A stretch of 64,000 bases of DNA from assembly GCF_963576615.1 (NCBI RefSeq), contig NC_088715.1:64061981-64125980 (forward strand). The letters run 5' to 3'. Below are positions 1 through 12,847 of this stretch, piece after piece. Position numbers and translations under genes: made by a program. The stretch's first letter is position 1, and the number at the start of each line of letters is the position of its first letter. The DNA comes from Watersipora subatra (Eukaryota > Bryozoa > Gymnolaemata > Cheilostomatida > Watersiporidae). The notes under the pieces are model-generated. The model saw only the letters and a list, made by a program, of their open reading frames with translations. It was not told where the DNA came from and ran no database searches.

Positions 1-2327
1 AAATATGGACAGTGGATTTTAAACATGAATACACACACTTTTTATAAAACTGCCATGATATAAGCAAAGCTGAAAGATTTATGACTCTGTATAAAAAACT
101 TTCAAAATGCAGAACCATGACAAAATGACACAATGTTTGTTGTCTGCGAGGGATTTGTGTACTCGTGAGGAATAGAGTTTCATTGCATGTTGCGTCCATC
201 TCTAAGCTGGCTGAAAGAGGCTAATTAACAGCAAGCTAATGAGCCTTCTAATAACGGATGAAGAGAGTGTACTAGCTATAGTATTATATAACCATTGACA
301 GAATCCGGCAACAGCTGATATCTTCCCGTTATTCTAGCTGCAGAGCTTCAGCGTGAGAGCATACAAGAATCCTGGGCTAAAACATTTCATGCGTATGACA
401 TAGTACAATTTTGGTTTTAAAATGGTCGAATTAGCTATAATATATTATAATATTATATTATAATGTATTACTCCATAAAAGGGCTATAACAATTAATAAA
501 ACACAGATAGGCTTGAATTTAACATTCATATGATTTGCCTTGAAGGAAGGTTTCTTCCTGCAGTCTTTTACCTTATCTATATGTGTATATATATAATACA
601 CATATAGATGTCTATATATAATATATACACAGAGAAACAGGAAACATGAGAACAATACCAAGCATTGTCATTACATGACAGAAGTATGCTACTATTATGT
701 GTGTATATAATTATATATATAATATATATATACACACATATTTAATAAATAAATAAACATGTACATATGCACAATAAATAAAGATAATGTATTTATTGTG
801 CAGCCCATAATCATTTGTATAGAAAAAGTGTTTTATATACGGTGCCACAAAAATAAATAAAAAGGTCTTTTACCATAACAATTTTAATCCTGAAGAAAGC
901 AACTTATTTTAATAATTTTGAATTTTGTTTATTTAATAAGTAATGACTCCACCATTGTTCCTACATAAAAACAAATCAATTGGTATAAGTTACTTACCTG
1001 CGGTCTACCTGCAGACACTAATACTAGTTGATAGGATGATTATTAGTAGCCCTCCTTTATTCTGCTGCCATAACTCACTTCTAAGGTTTTCCTGCTGGGT
1101 GTCAGCGACGTCATGTTATAACTTGATGCGCTACTGATTTGAACACTACAGAGCAGCAGGACTAAAACTTGTTCAAACATCAATTATATATGTGTTATAT
1201 ATATATAATATATATATATGTGTTATATATATAATATATATTATATATATAACACATACATATAATATATATAATATATATATTATATATATAACACATA
1301 TATACATAATATATATATATAATATATATATTATATATATAACACATATATATATATTATATATAACACATATACATATACATGTATATATCTATATTAT
1401 GTATGTAATGTTTCTAAACATACTGGAAAGTCACAGCTATTATTTTTCCAAGAAGCGGCTTATATGTTTAGTAGATGTTAGTATGTCTGATGCAATGTTC
1501 CTGTTAAGTATTTGAGCGTTATGTTCCCAGCAGTACATTTTTGTGTTTCCTTCCATTAGACAGTGTTACCTCAGTACCAGAACTTGAACTTACCGCCGCT
1601 CAAGTTATTCTGAATCTACAGACATGCTTGTTCATCTAGACCACATGCTAGTTTGCTTTTCTTTAATGAAATGACAGTCTGACTGTGAATCAAGCGCTAG
1701 CTACAAACCTAGGTTGGCTGTCTGACACATAATACTGGCTCTTGGTTGCGAACATTTAAATTGCACACTGCTCAGGTTTTCTAAAACTCAGCGCCAGTTA
1801 AACTATACCTTGTAGCTATTTCTTAGACAGTACAAAGCTGTTGGAGACAGAATGGTGAATGCTGACTTCGCTGTTAACCATAGAATGGTGAATGGCGAAT
1901 GCTGACTTCACTGTTAACCATAGATATGAAGCATGAAGTTGACCTTGACCTTGAACCCCTACCACGTTCTGCTCAGTTTTATTATAATATTTTTATTATC
2001 ATTTCATCTTTAATATATATTATATAAATAATTAAGTAAATAGTTTGCTATTTATATATATTTTATGAATAACTGAATAAATAGTTTGCTATTGCAATCA
2101 CCCAACTCAATAAATGAATACAAAGCAACATAAAGTTCGTATGACAAGAAATCAGGGCTCATTATTGGGACTTTTCTCAGCAAAGTGGATAAGTTACCTA
2201 TAAGTTATGTTATGATATACATATAATATAATAAAATATATACAATCACGTGATGCCGGATTACACAATCAGACCACTAGAAGCACATGTACTAACTATA
2301 ACTCCTTTGTGTAGCTGACTTGCTGTG
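1..2327. other. Non-coding flank with AT-rich DNA
   Basis: No exon with matching splice sites and phases is visible. The stretch is AT-rich, with short alternating TA/TG tracts near 575-745 and a long palindromic TA array at 1186-1400. A small near-duplicate containing GAATGGTGAATG and GCTGACTTC lies at 1851-1925. On the minus strand an AATAAA reads at about 1993-1999. It could be the polyadenylation signal of the minus-strand gene ending at 2328, giving a 3' untranslated region of roughly 330 bases; this is inference. Confidence 0.5.
1186..1400. repeat. Palindromic TA/GTTATA microsatellite
   Basis: About 215 bases made almost only of A and T. TGTGTTATATATATAATATA blocks face TATATTATATATATAACACA blocks, so the array is both tandem and inverted and should be able to form cruciforms. 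The open frame across it (Ile/Tyr/Thr-rich) is a repeat artefact. Confidence 0.9.
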
Positions 2328-5300
2328 TTAATTTTTCCCAGACTGTTGTCTCGTCCTTCTTTTCATAACAAGCTCTTTTTGCCAAGGAGGTAATTCTGGC
2401 TTGTTCAACTGCTCTCCTTTCTGCTAAAATGGTGATTATAAACATGTTTTCTTAGACATTTTTACAACCAGCTGCATTTAGTCATGATATTATTTTTCAG
2501 TGTAAATGCTTTCATAATCATGAGATGCAAATAGAGCAACACGCACCAGTACTACATACATGTATGTACAACAATTAGCATCCAAAGAATATTACAATGA
2601 AACACTATCACTTGAATTCTCAAAGAGTTGTCTAACCCTAGCATGAGAAGACAATTTCTAATAAATATCTGTGCAAGTTTTGCATGAAAAGGGAGGCATA
2701 ATGCTGAGGCTTTAGTTGTATTCTTGATAAAACCAAATCTTAAGTGCTAAAAACTGCATTTATACTTCAATATTTTTTTTCTTCGCCAAGTAGATTATCA
2801 ACTTTGTCAGTACCTGATTGCTACTAGTAACAGTTGAAACGAGTCTTTTCTCTCTTCGCCTCTCTGAAATCTCTCGCATCCACTCAGGAACACAGGCTCG
2901 TCTCTCTTGCTCTATTCTCTCAAACTCTTTTCTTTTTCTTATTTCTTCCTCCTTTTTCTACAAATAACAGGTTGTACTACTGCACATAGTAAACTAGACT
3001 GACACCATATAGCAAGTTCTCATTCTACTACTACTGCATTAGTTTGTGAAATATTATGATAACAAGTTACTTGAAAGCCTTGGAGATGGAGCAATGAAAG
3101 TTTAAAACAGTCTGCTATAAAATGCATAGATGGCAGCATAGTACTAATTGCAAGGAGAGTACAAGATAGTAGACAATTGCTGGATGGAATTGAATGGTAT
3201 AATGAGACAAACAGGCAGCAGGAAATGAAACACATACGGGCTCACAGCAGTATTTGAGAGGCCTTTTTCAAAAAGTGAGTTGGTAGGAAAATATCTCTCA
3301 GAAGTGTGTTACAACTGTGAACAAAAACTATTACAAAAATTATCATTTTTATTACAAAAAGAGAGCAAAGCAGGATGCAAATCCTTTACATTTAAATTTA
3401 CTTTTATTTAACATACACAACATTTACTATTCTAACCTTAAAATGAAAGCGTTTGTTTACTTCTGTGTGTGCTAGAAGTAAGTCCATGCTATATATACCT
3501 ATGTACATACATATTTACATGTGTTATACCTGGACATACGATGAACAAACCAACAAACACTTGGATATATATATTTAGACTGTGATTTGTTTCAAAAAGG
3601 ACAAGAAACCAAAAGCTTGGTGTCATTTTAATGCTCACAATTTTCTGTTTTTCTTATTTTACTAGTTTTTAAAAACAATCCTTTGGCTGTCGCTAAATGT
3701 AACTGTTACATGTAAATATTTTTTACTAAATGCTATTTTGAAAAACAAATATTTCAACTGTCAAAAATGACAGAATCTCTACTGCTAGAAAACTAGAAAC
3801 GTCAAACATTTAAGAAAACTTCAACAAATTTAACACAATAGCTTAAAAGAAAGAGTTACCATCTATCAACTTTTGCTGACGTTTTATAAATACTGAGCAA
3901 ATCTCATCACCTGCATTATGCAATTATGAAAAATAAATTTTTATTCTCAAATAACATCACAGAAAAGTGTACATTTTAAAGATTAAAATGGTGTAAAACT
4001 TTATTTTATTTCAGTTGGCTATATTGGGCTGATTGAGTTTTATAGTTCAAGTGAACGGAAATTATGAACATTATTGCGTAGTCTTATACGTTTGCCCTGT
4101 GTTTAGCAGCCTGAGTTGAGATATGAAGCATAAGATTATCACTAGAGGTTTCATGAATATTTTAAGTTTGCTATAATAACATAAACAATAGAATTCATCT
4201 AGTACTAGCTTTAGTTAGTAGTAAATTTTTAATTCAGCATTAGACTACTAACCAGCAATAGAGATCATATTTAAAGGTTGACGTCTGCAGACTGTTATTG
4301 AGACAACACAGACTCATAGGGTTTTAATTTATTGTCTAGTCAAAGGGTTTTCGTTAAAATTGTTTTCGTCTGCAATAAACTCAGTCAAGAGGGCCATAAG
4401 CTATTTTATGATGAAAAAATGGAAGTGTTAAAAAACTTTGCGCCAAATCATTATCATCCTTAGAATATGCAAATGTTTTGGCCTGTCTTGGTAATTAAAG
4501 GTTGCTCAAAACAAATATGGATAGCAATAAGGAAACTGCATATTCAGTGATTTTTAATCTACTAGAGCATGCCCTGGGCCCCCAGTTGCCCAACCCTGGA
4601 CTAGAGCATGCCCTGGGCCCCCAGTTGCCCAACCCTGGACTAGAGCATGCCCTGGGCCCCCAGTTGCCCAACCCTGGACTAGAGCATGCCCTGGGCCCCC
4701 AGTTGCCCACCCCTGGACTAGAGCATGCTAAGATTTTCTTTTGCTCTAGTAACTATCTACTCAATAGCCAAAGTAAAAGTATACCCTAACAAGTGGGTAG
4801 AAAAAATGTGGAGTCACCTTTCCCTACCATATAGAGATGCACCACTTGACAATTCTTCTTCTGCAATTCAGAAACTCTCCATGTTGGAATATCAGGGGTG
4901 ATGTTGGTAAGACCTGTACGACATACAGAACTCAGATAAATTACTAAATGTATTAAAATTTCTCTGATCTCTAAGCATTCCCCCGCAAAATGAAATACTA
5001 GATAATACTAGCTCTTTTATATATAATTAGTCAGGCACTAAGCAGAAAGTCAGTAGCTGTGCTTGGATAGTAAACACTAACATATTCAAAAACTTGTGAA
5101 ATCTTTGTTTTTACTTTAAATAATGTATGACACTTGGTGTCCATGTGAAAAGAGGCTTTTTAAGAGACCCCCTCGAAATGAGCTGTCATCTGGTTAGTTT
5201 TAAGCGGGTGCACAACTGATGAGCAGCTTTATGTGAGAAAAGATAAGTGATGGGCACTGCTGCCATTTGCTTTACAAGGTGACTTTGCCCGACGAACACA

Positions 5301-7678
5301 TGCAATTTTCATTTCAAATCATATTTGATGCGATAGACCAAATCGTTCTCAGCTGAAAGTAGTAGCAAAGATACAGAAGATACAGCAACATATTAGCTAT
5401 ATTTACTACTATTAATAGAGATATAGCCAATGTCAGATGCTACGATAGAGACATAGCCAATGTCAGATGCTACGATAGAGACATAGCTAATGTCAGATGC
5501 TACGATAGAGATATAGCTAATGTCAGATGCTACGATAGAAATATAGCTATTGTCAGATGCTACGATAGAGACATAGCTAATGTCAGATGCTACGATAGAG
5601 ACATAGCTAATGTCAGATGCTACGATAGAGATATAGCTAATGTCAGATGCTACGATAGAAATATAGCTAATGTCAGATGCTACGAGAGAGACAAAGCTAA
5701 TGTCAGATGCTACGATAGAGACATAGCTAATGTCAGATGCTATGATAGAGACATAGCTAATGTCAGATGCTACGATAGAGACGTAGCTAATGTCAGATGC
5801 TACGAGAGAGACAAAGCTAATGTCAGATGCTACGAGAGACAAAGCTAATGTCAGATGCTACGATAGAGACATAGCTAATGTCAGATGCTATGATAGAGAC
5901 ATAGCTAATGTCAGTTGCTAGGATAGAGACATAGCTAATGTCAGATACTACGATAGAGACATAGCTAATGTCAGATGCTACGATAGAGACATAGCTAATG
6001 TCAGATGCTACGATAGAGACATAGCTAATGTCAGATGCTACGATAGAGACATAGCTAATGTGAGATGCTATGATAGAGACATAGCTAATGTCAGATACTA
6101 CGATAGAGACATAGCTAATGTCAGATGCTACGATAGAGACATAGCTAATGTCTCGATATAGCTAATAGGTAAGAACATGAATTTATTAATGATTACGAAT
6201 TGAGTGGATCAAGTTGTTAATGATTACGAATTGAGTTGATCAAGTTGTTAATGATTACGATTTGAGCGGATCAAGTTGTTAATGATTACGATTTGAGTGG
6301 ATCAAGTTGTTAATGATTACGACTTGAGTGGATCAAGTTGTTAATGATTACGATTTGAGTGGATCAAGTTGTTAATGATTACGATTTGAGTGGATCAAGT
6401 TGTTAATGATTACGATTTGAGTCGATCAAGTTGTTAATGATTACGATTTGAGTCGATCAAGTTGTTCATGCCGAAGAGATATTAGAAGGTGGGCAAAGTG
6501 TCTTGTAAATGTAAAATTCTCTAAGCAAGGTTCTGCTTTCCGGCATGGCTTGAGCGCATTTGGTAGAAAATAGTAATAGCAGCAGGTGTTGACAGTTGGC
6601 AGCAGGTATTGACAGTTGGCAGCAGCTGTTGACAATTCTGATGCTGCATAGTTGCTGACTAAAATTGCTAAAGTATTTGGTACAAAATAGAAATTCATTT
6701 GGGTGGTCAAGTTAAACAATTAGGATATCCTACAATAAATTTCGATAGACGTCTGCCCACCTGGAATCGTTGTGTAATACTCCCAAAATGGAGCAACATT
6801 GGGACCAAAAAGTCCATATCGGGCACACGACTTGGAGGAGTCCATTTCTTTTCTTGAGGTAGACGCTCGACGACTCGAAACTCTCCCACTAGGGTGTATT
6901 TCTTCTATTCGCTCGTAGTTGTGTCTTCTCATGCGGTTAGGGGATACGGAAGAAGATCGGCCTTGCGATGGAGCTAAGAGAACTATCGGGAGGTATGACG
7001 GAGTCCCACTCACAAGTCTCGAGCTCTTAGGCCGAGCGCAGGCAACAAACTCACTTGGATTTGGTAGTAAATATGAGGTTTTTATTTTTACAGGTGATCT
7101 CCTCTCTTTGCTCCTGCTTCTAGTCTCATTCGACCTGTATCGATTCACACAGGACATCATCATTCACACAGGACCTGTATCGATTCACACAGGACATCAT
7201 CATTTACACAGATTTTCACAGCATGAGCAAATATCTTCTTGTTAAATATATTTATCATATATAACATATTTGGAGCTTTTATAAAAGTTTATGAAAAATC
7301 TGGTAATAAGATATAGCTCTTGATATTTCCAGAAGCGATGTGCTTAGACAGTTAGTCGACCACTAATGACCACCAGTACCCATAAAACATTTTTGATCTT
7401 CAAAAATGCTCCATCTGAAACGCAATTGTGCTGGTGCCTAAATCTACAGCAATGACATACCTATTTAAAGTCTTCACCAATCCTTTCTATGCTACTGGCT
7501 GTTGCTGCCTGTTGCCTGTTGTCACCTGTTTACACTTATCAAATTCACAGACTAAATCTTTGTAAATTACCTTATGTTCAGTTGCTCAGCACCAACTTGT
7601 CTACGACCTTCTGGTATTGTTAGATCTCCTGTTCTGGTTGTGCAGTCACTGTAACGGCTTGAAGTAAATTTCTTCATA
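2328..7678 (-). CDS. Protein with repeated Pro-x-Trp basic motifs (3' part of gene)
   Basis: Five minus-strand exons join with matching phases: 7678-7571, 7134-6761, 4913-4828, 2957-2814 and 2423-2328, ending in TAA at 2330-2328. They give about 268 residues of a basic, charged protein. The 374-base exon is Ser/Arg/Lys-rich. Three motifs of similar layout follow, each in its own exon: DIPTWRVSELQKKN, CVPEWMREISERRREKR (after a Glu/Arg/Lys run that looks helical) and ELPPWQKELVMKRR near the C-terminus. Pro-x-Trp followed by a basic or acidic residue, a hydrophobic pair and Arg/Lys is typical of espin, taperin and phostensin-like actin-linked proteins, so a cytoskeletal role is possible but unproven. 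The first exon has an ATG one base after its acceptor-like AG; whether this is the true start is unknown, and a possible further 5' exon ends near 9404. Introns carry four minisatellites. Confidence 0.72.
4562..4727. repeat. 39-base minisatellite, 4 copies
   Basis: Four near-identical GC-rich 39-base units, each with CTAGAGCATGCCCTGGGCCC, followed by a partial fifth. The array sits in an intron of the minus-strand gene, about 100 bases beyond the donor of the 4828-4913 exon. Because 39 is divisible by three, both strands stay open; these frames are not genes. The composition is far more GC-rich than the surroundings. Confidence 0.95.
5412..6152. repeat. 30-base minisatellite, about 25 copies
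   Basis: Units of 30 bases with the core GTCAGATGCTACGATAGAGA and the spacer CATAGCTAAT, with scattered substitutions and one shortened unit near 5835. The array lies in the intron between the 6761-7134 and 4828-4913 exons of the minus-strand gene. The minus-strand frame of 149 residues (repeated VASDISYVSI) is a repeat artefact. Confidence 0.95.
6183..6466. repeat. 31-base minisatellite, about 9 copies
   Basis: Direct repeats built on GTTAATGATTACGATTTGAG, then a TGGATCAAGTT-like remainder. It follows the 30-base array after only about 30 bases but has an unrelated unit. It ends about 300 bases from the donor of the 6761-7134 exon. A short three-copy repeat (GCAGCAGGTGTTGACAGTTG type) lies at 6576-6634. 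Confidence 0.93.
7131..7216. repeat. 40-base duplication covering a splice acceptor
   Basis: A 40-base unit starting CCTGTATCGATTCACACAGG occurs twice in tandem, with a partial third. On the minus strand each copy reads GTGAATCGATACAG followed by GTC. The inner copy is the acceptor of the 7134-6761 exon, so the acceptor is duplicated 40 bases upstream in the intron at about 7174. Confidence 0.8.
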
Positions 7679-9104
7679 CTAGATTGAAAAAAGGAAACAT
7701 ATTGAAGTCTTCAAACAGCAAGTTACTGATGTTAATAGCAGATATATTTGTTGCGGTTTTATTGAGTCATTTCACTGGCTGTTTACAGGCAGTTGATTAA
7801 GGTAAAAAGGGCCATTCAAGCAATGGACCTAGCAAGGGCTCTACGGTCACACAGTGTGGACCAGCGGGTGAGACCTATATATGACTCATGACATTCCAGG
7901 CCAACACAAGGCAAAGGTAATCAAGTGCATAGCTAGAGATATTGGGCAGACAACTCTGGTAAGTAGTGGAGCACTTGCCAAATGAGAAAATAAGATTCAA
8001 TGAAGATTAGTGGGTTCCAAGAATAGAGCAGAAAAAGTTGAACAACTTTCATGTTATGACTGGCTTGGTAACTACAGTTGTTTTCTAAATATTTTTATTT
8101 ACTTGGCAGCCTCAAAGTCAGGGCTGCTAGACAATGGTTTTCTGCTTTCTTACCGAAAAGCTACAAACTAACCAATAGAAGAGCTTAGCAGAGATTTTAC
8201 CGGTCAACATTTCTGTGTTAGTTAACAGCGTTTCACATTCTCTAGAATAATTTATATAAGGAAAGAAAAGTTTGGTGTAGGTAGATTTGAGAAGGGAAGT
8301 CGGAAGTTTTTTGCAGGTGATGGGTGCGGTAAATCCGTGTGTGTAAGCCGCCACCATGTATAGGTCGCAACTCAAATTTTTAAAGGTATTTTTTATTTAT
8401 AGGTATATAGCGTGTATTAGCCTCACTCGCTGATTTTCTATTCATTTAATAAACTTACTTTAACCCATGTGAGTTAATTGCCAAGTTCACCATCTCTATT
8501 TCTCATCATACACATGTGTTGGCTGAAAAAGTGACTATCGACCAGTGAGTGTTCTCACCTTTGTGGAGAAAGTGTTATGCCTTCAGCAAGCCACAGTAAA
8601 CAAGTACAAGTACAAAACTAACCTACACCTTTTGTCACCGTGAACGGCCAAATATGATGTCGCATTTAAATTTAAGTTGTGAATTTACGTTTGGAAACTA
8701 GGGTGCCAACTAAAATGCTGCCGCAGTTTTTTTACATCAATGAAAGGTGACCTGATGAATGGAATCAAGCGCCAAAGATATCACCTGACAGCCCTTGAGA
8801 TGTCGCATGACAGCACTAAAGATGTCACATGACGGCACTAAAGATGTCACATGACAGCACTAGATATGTCACATGACAGCATTAGAGATGTCACATGACA
8901 TTACTAGAGATGTCACATGACAGCACTAGAGATGTCACATGACAGTGCTACAGATGTCACATGACAGTGACCACCACTAATGACCTCATTGCATGAGCAC
9001 AAGTACCGGATATTTCCTGAAGTTTTATTGTTGAATAATTTATTTTTAGCTTTTGCTCATTCTAAAAAGTACCTTAACCCTAAACAGAGTAAAAAGTTTA
9101 CAAA
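7679..9104. other. Intergenic or upstream intronic DNA
   Basis: No supported gene. Small open frames lack flanking splice sites or protein-like composition. The only clear structure is the 22-base repeat at 8796-8974. Confidence 0.4.
8796..8974. repeat. 22-base minisatellite, about 8 copies
   Basis: Units carry GATGTCACATGACAGCACTA with variable last bases. TCACATGA in each unit is a near-palindromic E-box-like core (CACATG). No gene overlaps it. Confidence 0.9.
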
Positions 9105-9390
9105 TATAATTTTTAGACTGTTTATACAAGCCGCACCCCAAACTTTAAAATAAAACTCTAGGTTTATGGGTGCGGAGTATACATGAAGATTTACGGTGTA
9201 TTGAAAAATGAACCTCAGTAAACTCACAGAATTCTCTGGTAAATTGGTTATGTTACACCTCAAATCTCTCATCAAATAATTTTCATTTTGTTTTATTTTT
9301 CCATAACCCATTAATTTAACAAAGATGCAGTGACTAACTGATAACAGGCACAGCAGTCAAAGACTGCCATCAACTAGTAAGAGAATATGA
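9105..9390 (+). repeat. Dispersed repeat, left copy of an inverted pair
   Basis: About 285 bases match the reverse complement of 12848-13128. Shared landmarks are TTTTTAGACTGT, AAGCCGCACC, CTTTGTTAAATTAATGGGTT (reverse) and GGTAGTCTTTGACTGC (reverse). Within it, 9128-9208 is itself a small imperfect hairpin: GCCGCACCCC against GGGTGCGG, ending in a GTAAATC...TATAC-type terminus (read in reverse). That resembles the ends of small pogo/Tigger-like non-autonomous elements. The family assignment is tentative. Confidence 0.7.
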
Positions 9391-10254
9391 ACGAATTGGT
9401 TTACCTGTTTAGATGCGTAGTCCTCCTCTGAGGCAGTGCTGATACCTGTTTATCTGTCCGTGCTTAATACATCTGCTGTCGGACAATCCTCCCGTGACCT
9501 TCTATTGAACTGTCAAGAGAATATGCAGTGATATAATGAATAGAAGAGGTGAAAGCAGATGTTCCTAAGATAACCTGCTATTTGATGTCACAAAAGCCTT
9601 AACTTCAATCTGACACTCTTGAGGCTAACACATCAGATGAGTATCAAAATATCAGTTGTTAAACAACCTATGCACTTCAAATTGCAACTTTTTTGACATA
9701 ATAGATTTTTTTTATTTCTGATGATTCAGTTATAAGTTCCTGACTGTTCAACTTGAAACTTTGTTTCATCGCATTTGTTAGGCTTACTTCTAGAGTTCTT
9801 GTTCAATTCAAAGAGTTCTATGGACTCAATGATTCAAGGAATAAATTCGGTCTATAAATATCACGAGACAATAATTCTTAATTTTTATGATATATTATAC
9901 GTTATTAATCATAGGCTTTATAATTGATAGGTATAGTGCAACCTAGTTTATTTTATAGCTCGTTAGATTTCAAAATATTCAACCTTGGACATGATAGCAA
10001 ATTCAGTCGATGGCGCCTTCCACTGCTGCCTTTGTTTCTATCTGTTCACAATCTCCTATGAGCCTTTCCAACGGGTTATCAAGTCTTCACTGTAACACCA
10101 AATAGAGGTTACATAATAAACTTGTACTATATATATTGTATAATATATGTGGTTCATGAATAAAATAAAAATAGATAGTCACAGAATATTGTTCAGCGTT
10201 TAGGATTTGTCACAGCAACACTTTATAGCAACTGTGTTTAAATGACAAATAGAT
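9391..10254. other. Unassigned DNA with a possible 5' exon
   Basis: On the minus strand a segment ending at 9405 reads QVSALPQRRTTHLN and is followed by GTAAAC. Its phase would fit the exon starting at 7678, giving a Ser codon at the junction. The upstream limit is uncertain because a stop lies about 35 bases further up. A second segment at 10084-10003 reads LDNPLERLIGDCEQIETKAA and runs to a stop, but it has no phase link to either side. I do not call either as a gene. Confidence 0.3.
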
Positions 10255-10665
10255 AGAAAGACATATAGATGAAAAGATCACGAAGGAGGGAGGTTTTTTA
10301 AAACAAAAGGGAAAAAGTGGGACAAAAAATTAAAAAAAAGTGTTGAGAATGAAAAAAGTTGGAGATTGTAGGGAAAGCATAAGTGAGCAGTAGTGTAAGT
10401 CTAGGGAAAAGATAAGATAGGAGAGAGGAAAGAAGAATAAGTAGATGAAAGCGAGAAGAAGACTAGGGATGATAAGGGGGTGGTAAAAAAGGGTGGAAAT
10501 AGAGAAAGGGAGTAAAGAAGAAAAGTAGAGAGAGCATGGGAAAGGGAGGAAAAGAGAAGGACAAGGAAAAGAGAAACGATGGTGGAGAAAGAAATGGAAA
10601 GAGAGAGAAGTAGTGCAAGTGAAAAGGGAGGAGAAAGCAGGAAGAAGAACGGCTAAAAGGAAATG
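10255..10665 (+). repeat. Long purine-rich tract
   Basis: About 400 bases in which the plus strand is overwhelmingly A and G, in irregular GAAA, GGAG and AGAGA patterns rather than a fixed unit. Such strand asymmetry can form triplex DNA. No reading frame is meaningful here. Confidence 0.85.
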
Positions 10666-12847
10666 GCAGCTCTGCCAGTTAGAGTACTAGGCGCATTGAC
10701 AAAGTGATTACACAGACTGGTAATGTTGGGGTTGCCCACCCAAATAAGTTGAACTTGCAAAGTTGCCGACTTACAAGGTTTAAAAATGTTTAAATAGAAG
10801 AAACTAATAATTCTTACATCAAATCTACAAACAGTTGAAACCAGTAGACGCTATAAGATATTACTCAGCATTTCTAATTAAGTGCTACGAAAACCTTCAT
10901 CAGCGAGCTGATTGGAGAGATGAAAAAGAAAGCAAAGTTTCAATCCTAACCTATTTCATCACAGATAGTATCTATTATTCTAACTTGTCAATAGAGAGCT
11001 CCATGCAGGTTCTAAAGGCTTGTCGTATTCCCTTTGTGATTAGCTGGCAGCTTTCGTAGCTTCTCAGGTAATTAAATCTATTTGTGGAGATGAGAGGCAG
11101 CAGTGATTATTAAACCAGCCGTAGAAAGTCTCTTGAGAGCTTTAGTCATGGCACTCAAATTGCTTTGCAAGGTTATTGCATGGCTTAGTTCTAAAAATGT
11201 ACCTGATAAACTCATCACAACCAGCGAGCCTGTTATTTCACAAATGATTTCTAAATATAGTCTGAAATGTTGACCCCAGTTTAGAAATACCCTTCTCTCT
11301 ATTTTAATAGGCAGCATTATAAAACACATAATATATAACCAGTAGAATAACCGCCGATTAAATTATAAAAATATGGTATCACATATTTTAAAATTCTTCA
11401 ATTGTTTTTATTAAACTATTTGACGAACTAATTAAACTCGTCTACGATCATAGCCCTATTAACTATACTGTATATTTAGTAGGTCTATGTCTACGGTACT
11501 TAAAGAAACTGAGTGACAGAGTGAGAACTCGGTGACGTACGTACCAAACCATTAAGTGTACATATTCCTTGGAAAGAGACTATAGAAAAAAATTAACAAA
11601 AACTACTTCCAAGTTTGATTTTGCATTTAGTTTTATTTCTCAAGAAAGTAACCAGCTATGACCGCTTTACATAATGTTGTTTTATAAGCAATTGCTGGCT
11701 ATTCAAAATAATGAATCAAATAGCGACTTTTTAGCGTGGAATACGTGTGATGCTGGGCTAGCAGTATTAATGTCTTGAGTTAATATTCTCATGATCTGGG
11801 CTAGCACTAATAATATATAAAAGGCAACCTGTGCAGTTACGTTGAATTACTGAAAAAGTGTAGCTGCCTTATCGTAAACTAATGACAATGTAAATGCTCA
11901 CACCAAAGGGAGTAATAATGTTGCAGAGTTAAAAAATATATATTATATATATATATTATATATATATATATTATATATATATTATATATATATTATATTT
12001 TCAACTGAAAGAATTAATATAGTCTACGTATGTTCATACAAGCTGTGATACAAGCTGCGAAGTTGAACTTTGGGCGGAGGGAATATAACACGTCTGCCAT
12101 ATAAACAGATGATGTTAAAATTTGCTAATGAACAATATGATGGAACTATGTTCATACTGCAGAGTTCACCTGAGAGATTAGGTGTGTCTTGTAGCACTCA
12201 TCTTGTGATATATTGAAGAGCCTGAGGTTTCATATTGTGGGCACTCGCACCATAGACACTCGCATAAGAAGTTGTATATTGTCAGTACTATGTAAAGTTG
12301 TACCATTTTACATAGAGGTAGAACTGTAGAACTTTTTATAACTAAGTTTGTTGTCATAGATATGCATACTATTTTCACAGAGCTATTATTTGTCCACTTT
12401 TTTGTTTAAACAACACTCATATCAATCCTCAAGCTTTTTACATATTTTATGCATTCAGTTCCAACATTACCATATTAGTTAAGCTATTCATTAGCTTTTT
12501 AGTTAGGCTTTAGTTTCTTTGTGTTACTCTCTTTTATGTTGCTGTTGCACACTGCTTTTTAGTTAGTTTACTCGCTGTGGTACCTTGTGGAAAACATGTT
12601 GTAAAATATGACTATTGATTAGCACAATAAAGATTGCTCATATATATAACTCAGGTTAAGTTTGAGAGTACATCTTGCGTATATGTTACTTTAGACCTGT
12701 ATAAAGTGATGGTGGGAGAGCGCTCTCACTAAACAAATGTACATACCATAACACCTTAGTGTAAAACCAAATTCGTTACGTCTACTTAAATCAAGGACAA
12801 CAGTCATAAAAACACAGTCCTCCTTTGCATTTGGTTTATTACTAAAA
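10666..12847. other. No supported gene; AT array at 11934-11998
   Basis: The open frames here are short and lack convincing splice context. A pure TA/TATAT microsatellite of about 65 bases occupies 11934-11998. Nothing else is recognised. Confidence 0.45.

Noticed and set aside
4495-4789. Proline/alanine-rich frames on both strands
   Set aside because: Both are translations of the same 39-base repeat.
5393-5842. 149-residue minus-strand open frame
   Set aside because: It is the translation of a 30-base tandem array; no start, splice or family support.
10003-10084. Protein-like minus-strand segment LDNPLERLIGDCEQIETKAA to a stop
   Set aside because: No partner exon with matching phase; acceptor weak. 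Kept only as a remark.
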